Source: Myxococcales bacterium
Lineage (GTDB): Bacteria; Myxococcota_A; Polyangia; Polyangiales; Ga0077539
Direction of reading: 5' to 3'
NCBI GenBank assembly: GCA_013298625.1
Contig: JAAFIF010000069.1
Location: forward strand, 1 to 38,168
Length of the DNA: 38,168 nt
Translations under genes and position numbers: made by a program
Notes under the pieces: generated by a model
Told to the model about the DNA's origin: nothing
Databases searched by the model: none
The model's input: only the letters and a program-made list of their open reading frames with translations
In this document: positions 1-6,715 of the stretch, one piece after another
Layout of the letters: every line of letters starts with the position of its first letter
Numbering within the stretch: the stretch's first letter is position 1

Positions 1-85
1 GGCTCGGCTTGGGAGCGGGCACGAGATCACGCAGCACTTCCCACTGCTCGTCCGTCACATCGGTTGGGTACGAAGCTCGGCTCAT
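1..85 (-). CDS. IS5-type transposase, N-terminal fragment (runs off the window edge)
   Basis: Reading leftwards from ATG at 85, the 28 visible codons begin MSRASYPTDVTDEQWEVL. The Y-P-(S/T)-D-(L/V)-T-D-x-Q-W signature is the usual start of IS5-group (IS427/IS1031-like) transposases. The remainder, including the DDE catalytic core, lies outside the window, so I cannot say whether the copy is intact. No terminal inverted repeat could be assigned in the bases just upstream (86-130), because the other end is not visible. Neighbouring DNA to 630 is repeat-rich and gene-free, which fits an insertion hotspot next to a tRNA gene. The family call rests on this short motif alone. Confidence 0.75.
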   Translation of the reverse strand, partial: MSRASYPTDVTDEQWEVLRDLVPAPKPS

Positions 86-259
86 CAACGCCTACTATGC
101 CGTGTTTTTCCACTCCAACAAGCTCTAAGGAGGGGCGGTCGGCACCGGTCACTCGCGCAACGTCGCCCTCTGCACGACGCGCGGTGCCCCGGGCAACGTT
201 GCCTACGTTGCCGCGCGCGGTCGCGCTCGGTCCATCGCGTCGTTCGCCCCACCGCTACA

Positions 260-330
260 CACGCTGAGCGTGGTCGCGCGCTTCGCGCACCTTCCGACGC
301 GAGGCTTCGAGCGTCGCTTGCGGCGGGTTT
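260..330. repeat. Dispersed repeat, copy 1 (identical to 18682-18752)
   Basis: These 71 bases, starting CACGCTGAGCGTGGTCGCGC and ending CGGCGGGTTT, are identical and in the same orientation at 18682-18752, about 18.4 kb away. Upstream similarity extends further with a few mismatches (241-259 against 18663-18681). Both copies lie in gene-free DNA and both are followed directly by a GGCGGGT/ACCCGCC palindrome. This looks like a genomic repeat family rather than a gene remnant. Confidence 0.85.
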
Positions 331-409
331 CATACCCGCCGTGGCGCGAAGAGGGTGTGCACCGGGCTCTTCTTCACCCGTCGCCTGCGGCGGGTTTCAT
401 ACCCGCCGC
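321..409. repeat. Two REP-like palindromic units
   Basis: Unit 1 (321-341) is CGGCGGGT-TTCAT-ACCCGCCG. Unit 2 (387-409) is GCGGCGGGT-TTCAT-ACCCGCCGC. Each is followed by a related string beginning GTGGCGCGAAGAGGG or CGGAGCGAAGAGGGG, giving a tandem spacing of about 66 bp. A third unit at 18743-18764 keeps the stem but has a different loop (TGCC) and an extra paired T:A, so the stem is maintained while the centre changes. Confidence 0.7.
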
Positions 410-629
410 GGAGCGAAGAGGGGCTTCATCGGGTTCTCGTTCCTCCGCCGCCCGTCGCCCGCCGCCGTGGCGCCCATCGCCCATTCGCCGCGACAACCTG
501 CCCGCTCGACGTCGGCCCTCTGCGCTCGCACACTGGCTCGTACGCGCGATGCAACCCAGCTATGGACCCCTCGACGCCTCTTCGCCCTGCTCTCGTCCCC
601 ATCGAGAGCAGCGCGCTTGGCGGTTGTGT

Positions 630-705
630 TGGAGCGGGCTACCGGATTCGAACCGGCGACAGCGAGCTTGGGAAGCTCGTACTCTACCAGCTGAGTTAAG
701 CCCGC
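630..705 (-). tRNA. tRNA-Gly (anticodon CCC)
   Basis: On the minus strand the sequence folds as a complete cloverleaf. The acceptor stem is GCGGGCT/AGCCCGC, the D arm is ACTC...GAGT, and the anticodon stem CGAGC/GCTCG carries loop TTCCCAA (anticodon CCC, reading GGG). The T arm is GCCGG-TTCGAAT-CCGGT. The discriminator base is U73, as usual for tRNA-Gly, and the 3' CCA is encoded (630-632). The 3' end points towards the repeat/IS-containing stretch at 1-629. A probable promoter lies at 722-750. Confidence 0.96.
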
Positions 706-720
706 AGCAGGAGCGATCGA

Positions 721-1650
721 GTGAATAGCCGCGGTCCGAAGGTTCGTCAAGCCGAAGCTCGAGGAACGCACGCACCCATCGCCCACGAGCCACCCGCCAC
801 GAGCAGCGCGCTCGCCGTCGCCGCGGCCGATCCCGCGAGCGCCATCGCGCAGACCGGACTCGATCCGCACGGCGGACGAGCGCAGTTCGCGCTGCTCGCG
901 GGCATCGGGCTCTCGATGTTTCTCGGCTTCGGCGCCCTCGCCCTCCGCGGCGCCTCCAACCACCCGCAGGGAAACCTCTTTCTCTCAGCCCTCTCGGCGC
1001 TCGGCCTGAGCATCGCCTGGTTCTACGGCGGCTCGCTTCGCTCGAAGCCCCGCGGAACCACCCTCGTCTCCGCCCCGCACGTCCCCGCCAAGGCCGTCCT
1101 TCCGACACGCGCGCTCGACGTGCAGCCGACCATGCGCAGAGGACTGTGGTTCGTCCTCGCGTTCTTCTCGACCGCGACCGCCATGTTCGCGCACCTGACC
1201 TTCTGGGTCGCCGCGCGCTCGCCCAACGCTCACACCGTCGGCGCGTACGTCGGGGCGCTGTTCATCGCGTTCTTCGCGGTGCTCACTGGCGCGGGCGCCA
1301 TCGCCATCGGCCGCGAGCTGCGCGCGAAGCCCCGCTACGGCGCCGCCGATCGCGTCGAGCGCTGGTGCCGCGTCCACGACGTGCGCGCCGTGCAAGGCTC
1401 TGCGCTCGACCCCGCGTCACGAGTGTTCGTCATCGACCCTCCCCGCGGCGGACGCCCGATCGAAATCAACGTCGCCGGCTACGAAGCGTCGCCGTGGATC
1501 GTCGCCAACCACGCGCTCGCCGTGTTCGCTCCGAGCGCGCCCGACGACGTCGAGCTCGTGCGCGAAGACGGAAGCCCCTTCGCGCTCACCACCGCCGAAC
1601 GCGAAGCCATCAACGCCGCCCTCGAAGAGCCGCGCAACTACCGCGGGTAG
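721..1650 (+). CDS. Hypothetical membrane protein, about four TM helices
   Basis: The 309-residue product is not a family I recognise. Start GTG at 721 is preceded by AGGAG (709-713) at seven bases, which supports it although no ATG occurs before 916. The first ~55 residues are low-complexity and probably cytoplasmic. Hydrophobic segments follow at about 58-78, 84-104, 141-165 and 172-195. The C-terminal ~110 residues are soluble and end in a predicted alpha/beta region. The gene begins 15 bases from the divergent tRNA-Gly and its first codons carry the likely tRNA promoter. Its stop is one base from the stop of the convergent gene at 1652. Function unknown. Confidence 0.72.
   Translation: MNSRGPKVRQAEARGTHAPIAHEPPATSSALAVAAADPASAIAQTGLDPHGGRAQFALLAGIGLSMFLGFGALALRGASNHPQGNLFLSALSALGLSIAWFYGGSLRSKPRGTTLVSAPHVPAKAVLPTRALDVQPTMRRGLWFVLAFFSTATAMFAHLTFWVAARSPNAHTVGAYVGALFIAFFAVLTGAGAIAIGRELRAKPRYGAADRVERWCRVHDVRAVQGSALDPASRVFVIDPPRGGRPIEINVAGYEASPWIVANHALAVFAPSAPDDVELVREDGSPFALTTAEREAINAALEEPRNYRG
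722..750 (-). promoter_or_regulatory. Probable sigma-70-type promoter of tRNA-Gly, inside the start of the divergent gene
   Basis: On the minus strand TTGACG (750-745) is followed by a 17-base spacer and TATTCA (727-722). The -35 box matches the consensus at five of six positions; the -10 box matches at only three, but spacing is optimal. Transcription would start near 715, giving a leader of about 10 bases before the mature tRNA 5' end at 705. The site overlaps codons 1-10 of the plus-strand gene at 721. Confidence 0.55.
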
Positions 1651-1651
1651 C

Positions 1652-2011
1652 TCAGCGGACGATCGCCCCGCGATCGAGCAGCAAATACGCGACGCGCACC
1701 GCGTCGTCGCTCGATGATGGAGCCTCTTCGGGCTCGAGCAACAACCCGTGCGTCCCGCCCTCGACCAGCATCACCTGGCCCTCGGGCCGGTCGACCAGCA
1801 CCGCCCGCGCGCCCTCGCGCCGCGTCGCATCGGCGTCGAGCGCAGCCCACACCCGCCACACGCCCGCGCGCCCATCTTCGCTGGTGTATCGCACGGCTTC
1901 GATCGGCCGCGCAGCCTCGCCCGCAGAGATGAACCGCAGGACCAGGCCGTCCTGCGCGCACGCGCAGGGCTCGACGAACACATCCACGACGCTCGGAGTA
2001 GTCACGTCCAC
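1652..2011 (-). CDS. Small hypothetical protein, divergent from clpS
   Basis: This frame gives about 119 residues of balanced composition, ending in the stop TGA at 1654-1652, one base from the convergent stop at 1650. The start is uncertain. In-frame GTG codons occur at 2011 and 2005 and a TTG at 2020, none with a clear ribosome-binding site; the next gene (clpS) starts divergently at 2102, limiting how far upstream it can reach. A CACAQDG motif lies near residue 20. I see no signal peptide or membrane segment. The sequence reads as a small alpha/beta protein with a short Ser/Glu/Asp-rich loop near residue 95. Family and function not recognised. Confidence 0.55.
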   Translation of the reverse strand: MDVTTPSVVDVFVEPCACAQDGLVLRFISAGEAARPIEAVRYTSEDGRAGVWRVWAALDADATRREGARAVLVDRPEGQVMLVEGGTHGLLLEPEEAPSSSDDAVRVAYLLLDRGAIVR

Positions 2012-2101
2012 ACCAACCAAGGGACAGACATAGCAGAGCGCGCAGCGCAACACTACCGCTCGCGAGGCAACGGTCGTAAGGTCACCGGCGAAGGTTCGAA
2101 C

Positions 2102-2428
2102 GTGGCTGAGCCTCCTAAGAAAAAAGGCGACCCAAAGGGCGATGTCGCCGTGCAAGAACGCCCGCAGACCGAGCGGGCGCGTCGGTACGCGGTGATCTTT
2201 CACAACGATGACTACACGACGCGAGAGTTCGTCGTGCACGTGCTCATGGAGTACTTCGACAAGACCGAGACCGAGGCCACGCACGTGATGCTCACGGTGC
2301 ACTACAAGGGCAGAGGGATGGCCGGCGTGTTCACCAAGGACATGGCCGAGACCAAGGTCGACCAGGTTCACCGCGCCGCCGAAGCCAGCGGATACCCGCT
2401 GCGGCTCACGGTCGAGCCCGCGGATTGA
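2102..2428 (+). CDS. clpS: ClpS, N-degron adaptor of ClpAP
   Basis: The 108-residue protein binds destabilising N-terminal residues of substrates and delivers them to ClpA. The core matches the family: HNDDYTTREFVVHVLMEYF contains the conserved Asn-Asp pair of the substrate pocket, and LTVHYKGRGMAGVFTKDMAETKVDQV contains the pocket His and the conserved Gly-Val-(F/Y)-T and ETK elements. The N-terminal ~30 residues are Lys/Pro-rich and look flexible, as expected for the ClpS extension. GTG at 2102 is chosen because GAAGG (2089-2093) lies eight bases upstream and the extension length is normal. clpA follows after 34 bases, so the pair is almost certainly co-transcribed. Confidence 0.96.
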   Translation: MAEPPKKKGDPKGDVAVQERPQTERARRYAVIFHNDDYTTREFVVHVLMEYFDKTETEATHVMLTVHYKGRGMAGVFTKDMAETKVDQVHRAAEASGYPLRLTVEPAD

Positions 2429-2462
2429 CGGTCGAGCGACACTACACAAGAAGAGAGCGACG

Positions 2463-4790
2463 ATGCGTTTGTCACCGGAAGTCGAGATCGCGCTGAACCT
2501 GGCCGCCAGCGAGGCCGGCCGAAGGCAACACGAGTTCGTGCTCGTCGAGCATCTGCTCTACGCGCTGCTCTTCGACGACGACAGCAAGAAGATCATCCGC
2601 CACTCGGGCGGCAACATCGCGAAGATCAAAGAGCGCATCGAGAAGTTTCTCGACGGCGAGGTGCCCGCGAAGAAAGAGCTCGTGCAGCCCTCGGCGTCGC
2701 TGGGGTTTCGCAGGGTCGTTCAGCGCGCGCTCAGCCACGCGCAGTCCGCAGAGACCGACGAGGTCACCTGCGGCAACCTGCTCATCGCGATGTTCGCCGA
2801 GCAAGACTCGGTCGCGCTCGAAGCGATGACCGCCGCTGAGCTCACGCGGCTCAACGTGCTCAAGTTCGTCACGCACAACGTCTCGATGGTCGGCGACCCC
2901 GACGATGACGCCAAGGGCGCCGGCGGAGCGAAGAAGAGCAAGCGCGAGCACGCCGGCGACGACGGCGACGAAGCGGGAGAAGACAGCAAAGATCCCCTCG
3001 AGGCGTTTACGCAGAACCTCAACGAAGAGGTGAAGCAGGGGCGCATCGACCCGATCATCGGCCGCGCCAAAGAGATCGAGCGCTGCGTGCAGATCCTCGC
3101 GCGCCGCACGAAGAACAACCCCGTGCTCATCGGCGACCCCGGCGTCGGCAAGACCGCGATCGCCGAGGGGCTCGCGTACAAGATCGTTCACGGTCAGGTA
3201 CCCAAGGCCCTCGCCGAGGCGACGGTGTACTCGCTCGACATGGGCGCGCTGCTGGCCGGGACGCGCTTTCGCGGCGATTTCGAGCAGCGCATGAAGAACG
3301 TGATCAAGGCCCTCGAAGCGAAGAAGGACTCGATTCTCTTCATCGACGAGATCCACACGATCCTCGGCGCAGGACAGGTCTCGGGCGGGACCATGGACGC
3401 GAGCAACATGCTCAAGCCCTCGCTCGCCTCGGGCCGCATCCGCTGCATGGGATCCACCACGTTCGCCGAGTTTCGACAGCACTTCGAGAAGGACCGCGCC
3501 CTCACGCGGCGGTTTCAGAAGGTCGACGTCAACGAGCCCGCCCGCGACGAGTGCGTCGAGATCCTGCGCGGACTCAAGAAGCAGTACGAGGACTACCACC
3601 ACGTCGCGTACGACGACGCCGCGCTCGACGCCGCGGTGGACCTGTCCATTCGCTATCTGCAAGACCGCAAGCTGCCCGACAAAGCCATCGATCTCATCGA
3701 CGAGGCCGGAGCGAAGAAGAAGCTCGCCCACGGCGACGGCGCGAAGGTCGTCGTCGAGGACATCGAGGCGGTGGTGGCGTCGATGGCGCAGATTCCTCCG
3801 CGGCAGGTGTCGATCGACGACAAGACCGCCCTGCGCAACCTGGACACGGACCTGTCCAACGCGGTCTTCGGCCAAGAAGACGCGGTCAAGATCGTCGCCA
3901 ATGCGATCAAGCTCTCGCGCGCAGGGCTTCGCACGGCGGACAAGCCCATCGGCAGCTTCTTGTTCACCGGCCCCACCGGCGTCGGAAAGACCGAGCTCGC
4001 CAAGCAGCTCGCCAAGACCCTGGGCATCTCGTTCGTGCGCTTCGACATGAGCGAGTACATGGAGGCGCACACGGTCTCGCGCTTGATCGGCGCGCCGCCG
4101 GGCTACGTCGGCTTCGATCGCGGCGGCTTGCTCACGGACGCGGTCACCAAGACCCCGCACGCCGTGGTGCTGCTCGACGAGATCGAGAAGGCGCACCCGG
4201 ACATCTTCAACGTCCTGCTCCAGGTGATGGACCACGGGACGCTCACGGACAACAACGGCAAGAGCGCTGATTTTCGCCACGTGATTCTCATCATGACCAG
4301 CAACGTGGGCGTGAGAGACATGGCCAAGCGCGCGCTCGGCTTCGGAGAGAACCTGCAGAACCCCGACGTCGATCGGGAGTTCAAGCGCTTGTTCTCGCCG
4401 GAGTTTCGCAACCGACTCGACGCGCGCGTGCAGTTCAAGCCGCTCGATCGAAGGATCATGGGCTCGATCGTGCGAAAGTTTCTGCGCGAGACCGAGCTCT
4501 TGCTCGCGGACAAGAACATCACGCTCACCGCCACCGACGCGGCGATCGAGTGGCTCGGCCGCGAGGGCTACGACGAGGCCTTCGGCGCGCGTCCGCTCGC
4601 CCGCGTGGTGCAGCTCCACGTGCGCCAGCCCGCGAGCGAAGAGATCCTCTTCGGCGAGCTCTCGCACGGCGGCGGGACGATCGAGCTCGACCTGCGCGAC
4701 GACAAGCTCGTGCTCAACTGCACCCGCGCAAAGCCTGCAGAGCCGCAGAGCGAGCCCGCGAAGAGCGACGCGGACAAGAAGCTGAACTGA
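2463..4790 (+). CDS. clpA: ClpA, AAA+ unfoldase of the ClpAP protease
   Basis: The 775-residue protein has the full ClpA plan. It starts with an N-domain (about 1-145, two Clp_N repeats, the ClpS docking site), followed by an acidic/Lys-rich linker (about 146-175). AAA+ domain D1 has Walker A GDPGVGKT at 224-231 and Walker B ILFIDEIHT at 291-299. D2 has Walker A GPTGVGKT at 503-510 and Walker B VVLLDEIEKAH at 568-578. There is no ClpB-type coiled-coil M domain between D1 and D2. A loop in D2 carries LGF at 625-627 where the ClpP-docking IGL/IGF tripeptide belongs, so it should dock to ClpP; clpP is not in the window. The start is supported by a purine-rich AGAAGAGAG upstream. The Ala/Lys/Glu-rich tail (about 755-775) is unconserved. 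Length is close to the E. coli protein. Confidence 0.97.
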   Translation: MRLSPEVEIALNLAASEAGRRQHEFVLVEHLLYALLFDDDSKKIIRHSGGNIAKIKERIEKFLDGEVPAKKELVQPSASLGFRRVVQRALSHAQSAETDEVTCGNLLIAMFAEQDSVALEAMTAAELTRLNVLKFVTHNVSMVGDPDDDAKGAGGAKKSKREHAGDDGDEAGEDSKDPLEAFTQNLNEEVKQGRIDPIIGRAKEIERCVQILARRTKNNPVLIGDPGVGKTAIAEGLAYKIVHGQVPKALAEATVYSLDMGALLAGTRFRGDFEQRMKNVIKALEAKKDSILFIDEIHTILGAGQVSGGTMDASNMLKPSLASGRIRCMGSTTFAEFRQHFEKDRALTRRFQKVDVNEPARDECVEILRGLKKQYEDYHHVAYDDAALDAAVDLSIRYLQDRKLPDKAIDLIDEAGAKKKLAHGDGAKVVVEDIEAVVASMAQIPPRQVSIDDKTALRNLDTDLSNAVFGQEDAVKIVANAIKLSRAGLRTADKPIGSFLFTGPTGVGKTELAKQLAKTLGISFVRFDMSEYMEAHTVSRLIGAPPGYVGFDRGGLLTDAVTKTPHAVVLLDEIEKAHPDIFNVLLQVMDHGTLTDNNGKSADFRHVILIMTSNVGVRDMAKRALGFGENLQNPDVDREFKRLFSPEFRNRLDARVQFKPLDRRIMGSIVRKFLRETELLLADKNITLTATDAAIEWLGREGYDEAFGARPLARVVQLHVRQPASEEILFGELSHGGGTIELDLRDDKLVLNCTRAKPAEPQSEPAKSDADKKLN

Positions 4791-4881
4791 GCGTTTTCGC
4801 TCGTTTCGCCCACGGCGTTCGAGTCGTGCAAGTGATGCGCACCTCGCGCAGCAGCTGCTCGCGCGATGGTAGAGTGCACGC

Positions 4882-5700
4882 ATGCGCTGGCTACGACCCG
4901 TGTACGTGTTCACGAGCATCGCGACGGTCCTGGTGCTCTGGTTCGGAGTGAGAATGGGGTTCGGTTCGGACCCGCTCGTGTGGCGAGTGAGCTGCCTGCT
5001 CGGGGCGTGGGCTCCCCTGCTCGGCGCGGTGATCCTCGCGTACGTGCGCGCCGTGGGAGACCGCGAGCACACCGTCGGCGTCGCGTGGCTCGTGCGCGCG
5101 ATCGGGATGCACTGCGTGCTGCTCTGGATGATCGGCGTCGGGGACTACCTCGCGGGCCTCGGAGCCGGGCGACGGTGGGTCGCGGACGTGGCGGCGCCGC
5201 TGGTGCTGCTGGGGTTCGCGCCGGTGTTTCTCGGGTGCTTCGCGGCGGTCGAGTGGGTGCGGTCTGTGGCGAAGCGCGTTCCGCGCAGCGTCGAGCGGCC
5301 CGCGCTGCCGATCGAGCGATCGAGCGAAGCGGCGTTTCGCGGCGTGCGCGTGGTGCGCGAGACGGTCACCACCGACGAGCGCGCGACGTGGTCGTACGTC
5401 CTCGGCTTCGCGGGAATCACCGGAAATCTCCTCGCCCCCCAGCACGCCGTCGCGATCACCGTCGCGTGCGCGGTCGCGAGCGCCGTCATGGCCACCCGCA
5501 ACGCGCGCGGCTTCGTCCCCTCGCTCTTGCTGCTGAGCACGGCCACCGTGGTCGCCCTGTGCATGCGCGTGTCCGACGGACAGGTCTCGCTCTGGCCCGC
5601 GCTCTCGATCGCCCCGTGGATCGCGATGGCCGCCATCGCCGCGCTCGTGCTGCCGCTCGACCTCACGCTGCGCCTCCGCGAAGCGCCCGCGCGACGGTAA
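4882..5700 (+). CDS. Hypothetical polytopic membrane protein
   Basis: The 272-residue product has seven or eight probable transmembrane segments, for example at about 7-27, 34-55, 65-87, 99-125, 168-186, 190-206, 212-232 and 238-260. An Arg-rich soluble loop lies around 127-165. I recognise no family signature. The ATG at 4882 is the first in frame and allows the first helix to begin immediately after a short Arg-containing head. It follows clpA by 91 bases, without evidence of a shared operon, and ends at a hairpin/tandem-repeat region separating it from the convergent PrsW gene. Confidence 0.75.
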   Translation: MRWLRPVYVFTSIATVLVLWFGVRMGFGSDPLVWRVSCLLGAWAPLLGAVILAYVRAVGDREHTVGVAWLVRAIGMHCVLLWMIGVGDYLAGLGAGRRWVADVAAPLVLLGFAPVFLGCFAAVEWVRSVAKRVPRSVERPALPIERSSEAAFRGVRVVRETVTTDERATWSYVLGFAGITGNLLAPQHAVAITVACAVASAVMATRNARGFVPSLLLLSTATVVALCMRVSDGQVSLWPALSIAPWIAMAAIAALVLPLDLTLRLREAPARR

Positions 5701-5740
5701 CGTCCGGGAAGACTGTGCGGGGGATCTGCCAACTGCGAGT

Positions 5741-5866
5741 GCGCGGCCCCCACCCGCGCTTCCGCGCGCTCGCTTGCTCGTTCGAAGCGCGGGTGGGGGC
5801 CGCGCGCTCGCTTGCTCGTTCGAAGCGTGGGTGGGGGCCGCGCGCTCGCCCGCTCGCAATCTCGTT
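5741..5866. repeat. 38-bp tandem repeat with a 22-bp perfect inverted repeat between convergent genes
   Basis: A 38-bp unit beginning CGCGCGCTCGCTTGCTCGTT occurs at 5763-5800 and 5801-5838 with one mismatch, and a decayed partial third copy covers 5839-5866. The bases 5741-5762 are the exact reverse complement of 5784-5805, so RNA from either strand could form a 22-bp hairpin with a 21-base loop. It may act as a bidirectional terminator, although there is no T-tract. The last partial unit runs into the stop codon of the PrsW gene. Confidence 0.8.
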
Positions 5867-6654
5867 CACTTCGGCTCGATCGCCGACGGGGGCTTCGGGG
5901 GGCTCTTCGGCGCGGCAGGCACCAGCGTGTTCGTCACGTTGGTCGGCCACGGAACCTCCAGCGACGCCAGCGCCTCGGGCCCGTACATCGCCGCGTCCAT
6001 GCGCATCGCGTGGCGCACCATCACCGCGAGCAACAGCGCTCCCGCGCCGAGCACCATCATCGACTGCGCCTCCCAGTGCGGGCCGCGGTAGAAGATCGCC
6101 CAGTCGTACAGGCCGTGAATCGCGACTGCGCTCGCGAGCCCCGCGGCGAGCACGGCGGGCTGGCTCTCGCGACGAACGAACTGAGAGCGCCCCACGAAGT
6201 AGCCCATCGCGCCGGTCGAGACCGCGTGCACGGGCACCGCGGTGAGCGAACGAACGAGCGCCGTCGTCGGGTCGCTCCAGGCGAACGCGGCGTTCTCGAT
6301 CAGGCCGAAGCCGAGCGAAGCAGCGACGCAGTACACAACCCCGTCCATCACGTCGAGCACGCCCGATTGACGGCGCGAGTACCCGAGCACCACCGCGAGC
6401 TTGAGCGACTCTTCGACGAGCGCCGCGACGACGAACGCGTCGAGAAATCGCCCGCCGATCAGCCTGGCGTCGCCGAGCAACTCCCTCGCCGCGTACTCGA
6501 TGAGCACCGCGGGGACGCACGCGAGCGCGCCGAGCCCCAGCGTCGCGTACGTCACCACGCGGGGCGTTGGACGGGATGCATCCAGCCGGCGAACCCCCGT
6601 CAGGATCACCAGCACTGCGGCCACGCTCACGGCGAGTCCGAGCAGCACTTTCAT
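5866..6654 (-). CDS. PrsW-family intramembrane metalloprotease
   Basis: The 262-residue membrane protein carries the conserved intramembrane motifs of the PrsW/CPBP-like group. EESLK lies at 81-85, the DGVVY segment at about 104-108, the GFGLIEN motif at 115-121, His143 in VPVHAVSTGAMGY, and AIHGLYD at 178-184. The Glu-Glu pair and the His residues are the expected metal and catalytic ligands. PrsW of Bacillus performs site-1 cleavage of an anti-sigma factor, but the substrate here is unknown and no anti-sigma gene is adjacent. About eight helices are predicted, and a Pro/Lys-rich cytoplasmic tail follows. The start ATG at 6654 leads directly into a first helix. It is convergent with the gene at 4882 and is not obviously in an operon with lysA, which is separated by 61 bases. 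Confidence 0.87.
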   Translation of the reverse strand: MKVLLGLAVSVAAVLVILTGVRRLDASRPTPRVVTYATLGLGALACVPAVLIEYAARELLGDARLIGGRFLDAFVVAALVEESLKLAVVLGYSRRQSGVLDVMDGVVYCVAASLGFGLIENAAFAWSDPTTALVRSLTAVPVHAVSTGAMGYFVGRSQFVRRESQPAVLAAGLASAVAIHGLYDWAIFYRGPHWEAQSMMVLGAGALLLAVMVRHAMRMDAAMYGPEALASLEVPWPTNVTNTLVPAAPKSPPKPPSAIEPK

Positions 6655-6715
6655 CGCAAGCTCTTGCGCAGAGCGTAGCCCGCGCGCTCACCACGCGCGA
6701 ATCCGTGACCGACGC

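Larger units (their letters stand above)
86..629. other. Gene-free, repeat-rich stretch between the IS fragment and tRNA-Gly
   Basis: No convincing gene is visible. Several overlapping open frames exist on both strands, but they are Arg/Ala/Pro/Ser-rich and run through short repeats and palindromes, so I treat them as chance frames. The stretch holds a 71-bp sequence (260-330) that recurs exactly at 18682-18752, a weaker shared block at about 133-165 (matching about 18592-18625), and two palindromic units near 321 and 387. Confidence 0.7.

Noticed and set aside
2472..5072. 866-residue open frame antisense to clpA
   Set aside because: It is a by-product of GC-rich codon use opposite a clear clpA. 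Its sequence is Arg/Leu/Val/Glu-rich with no domain.
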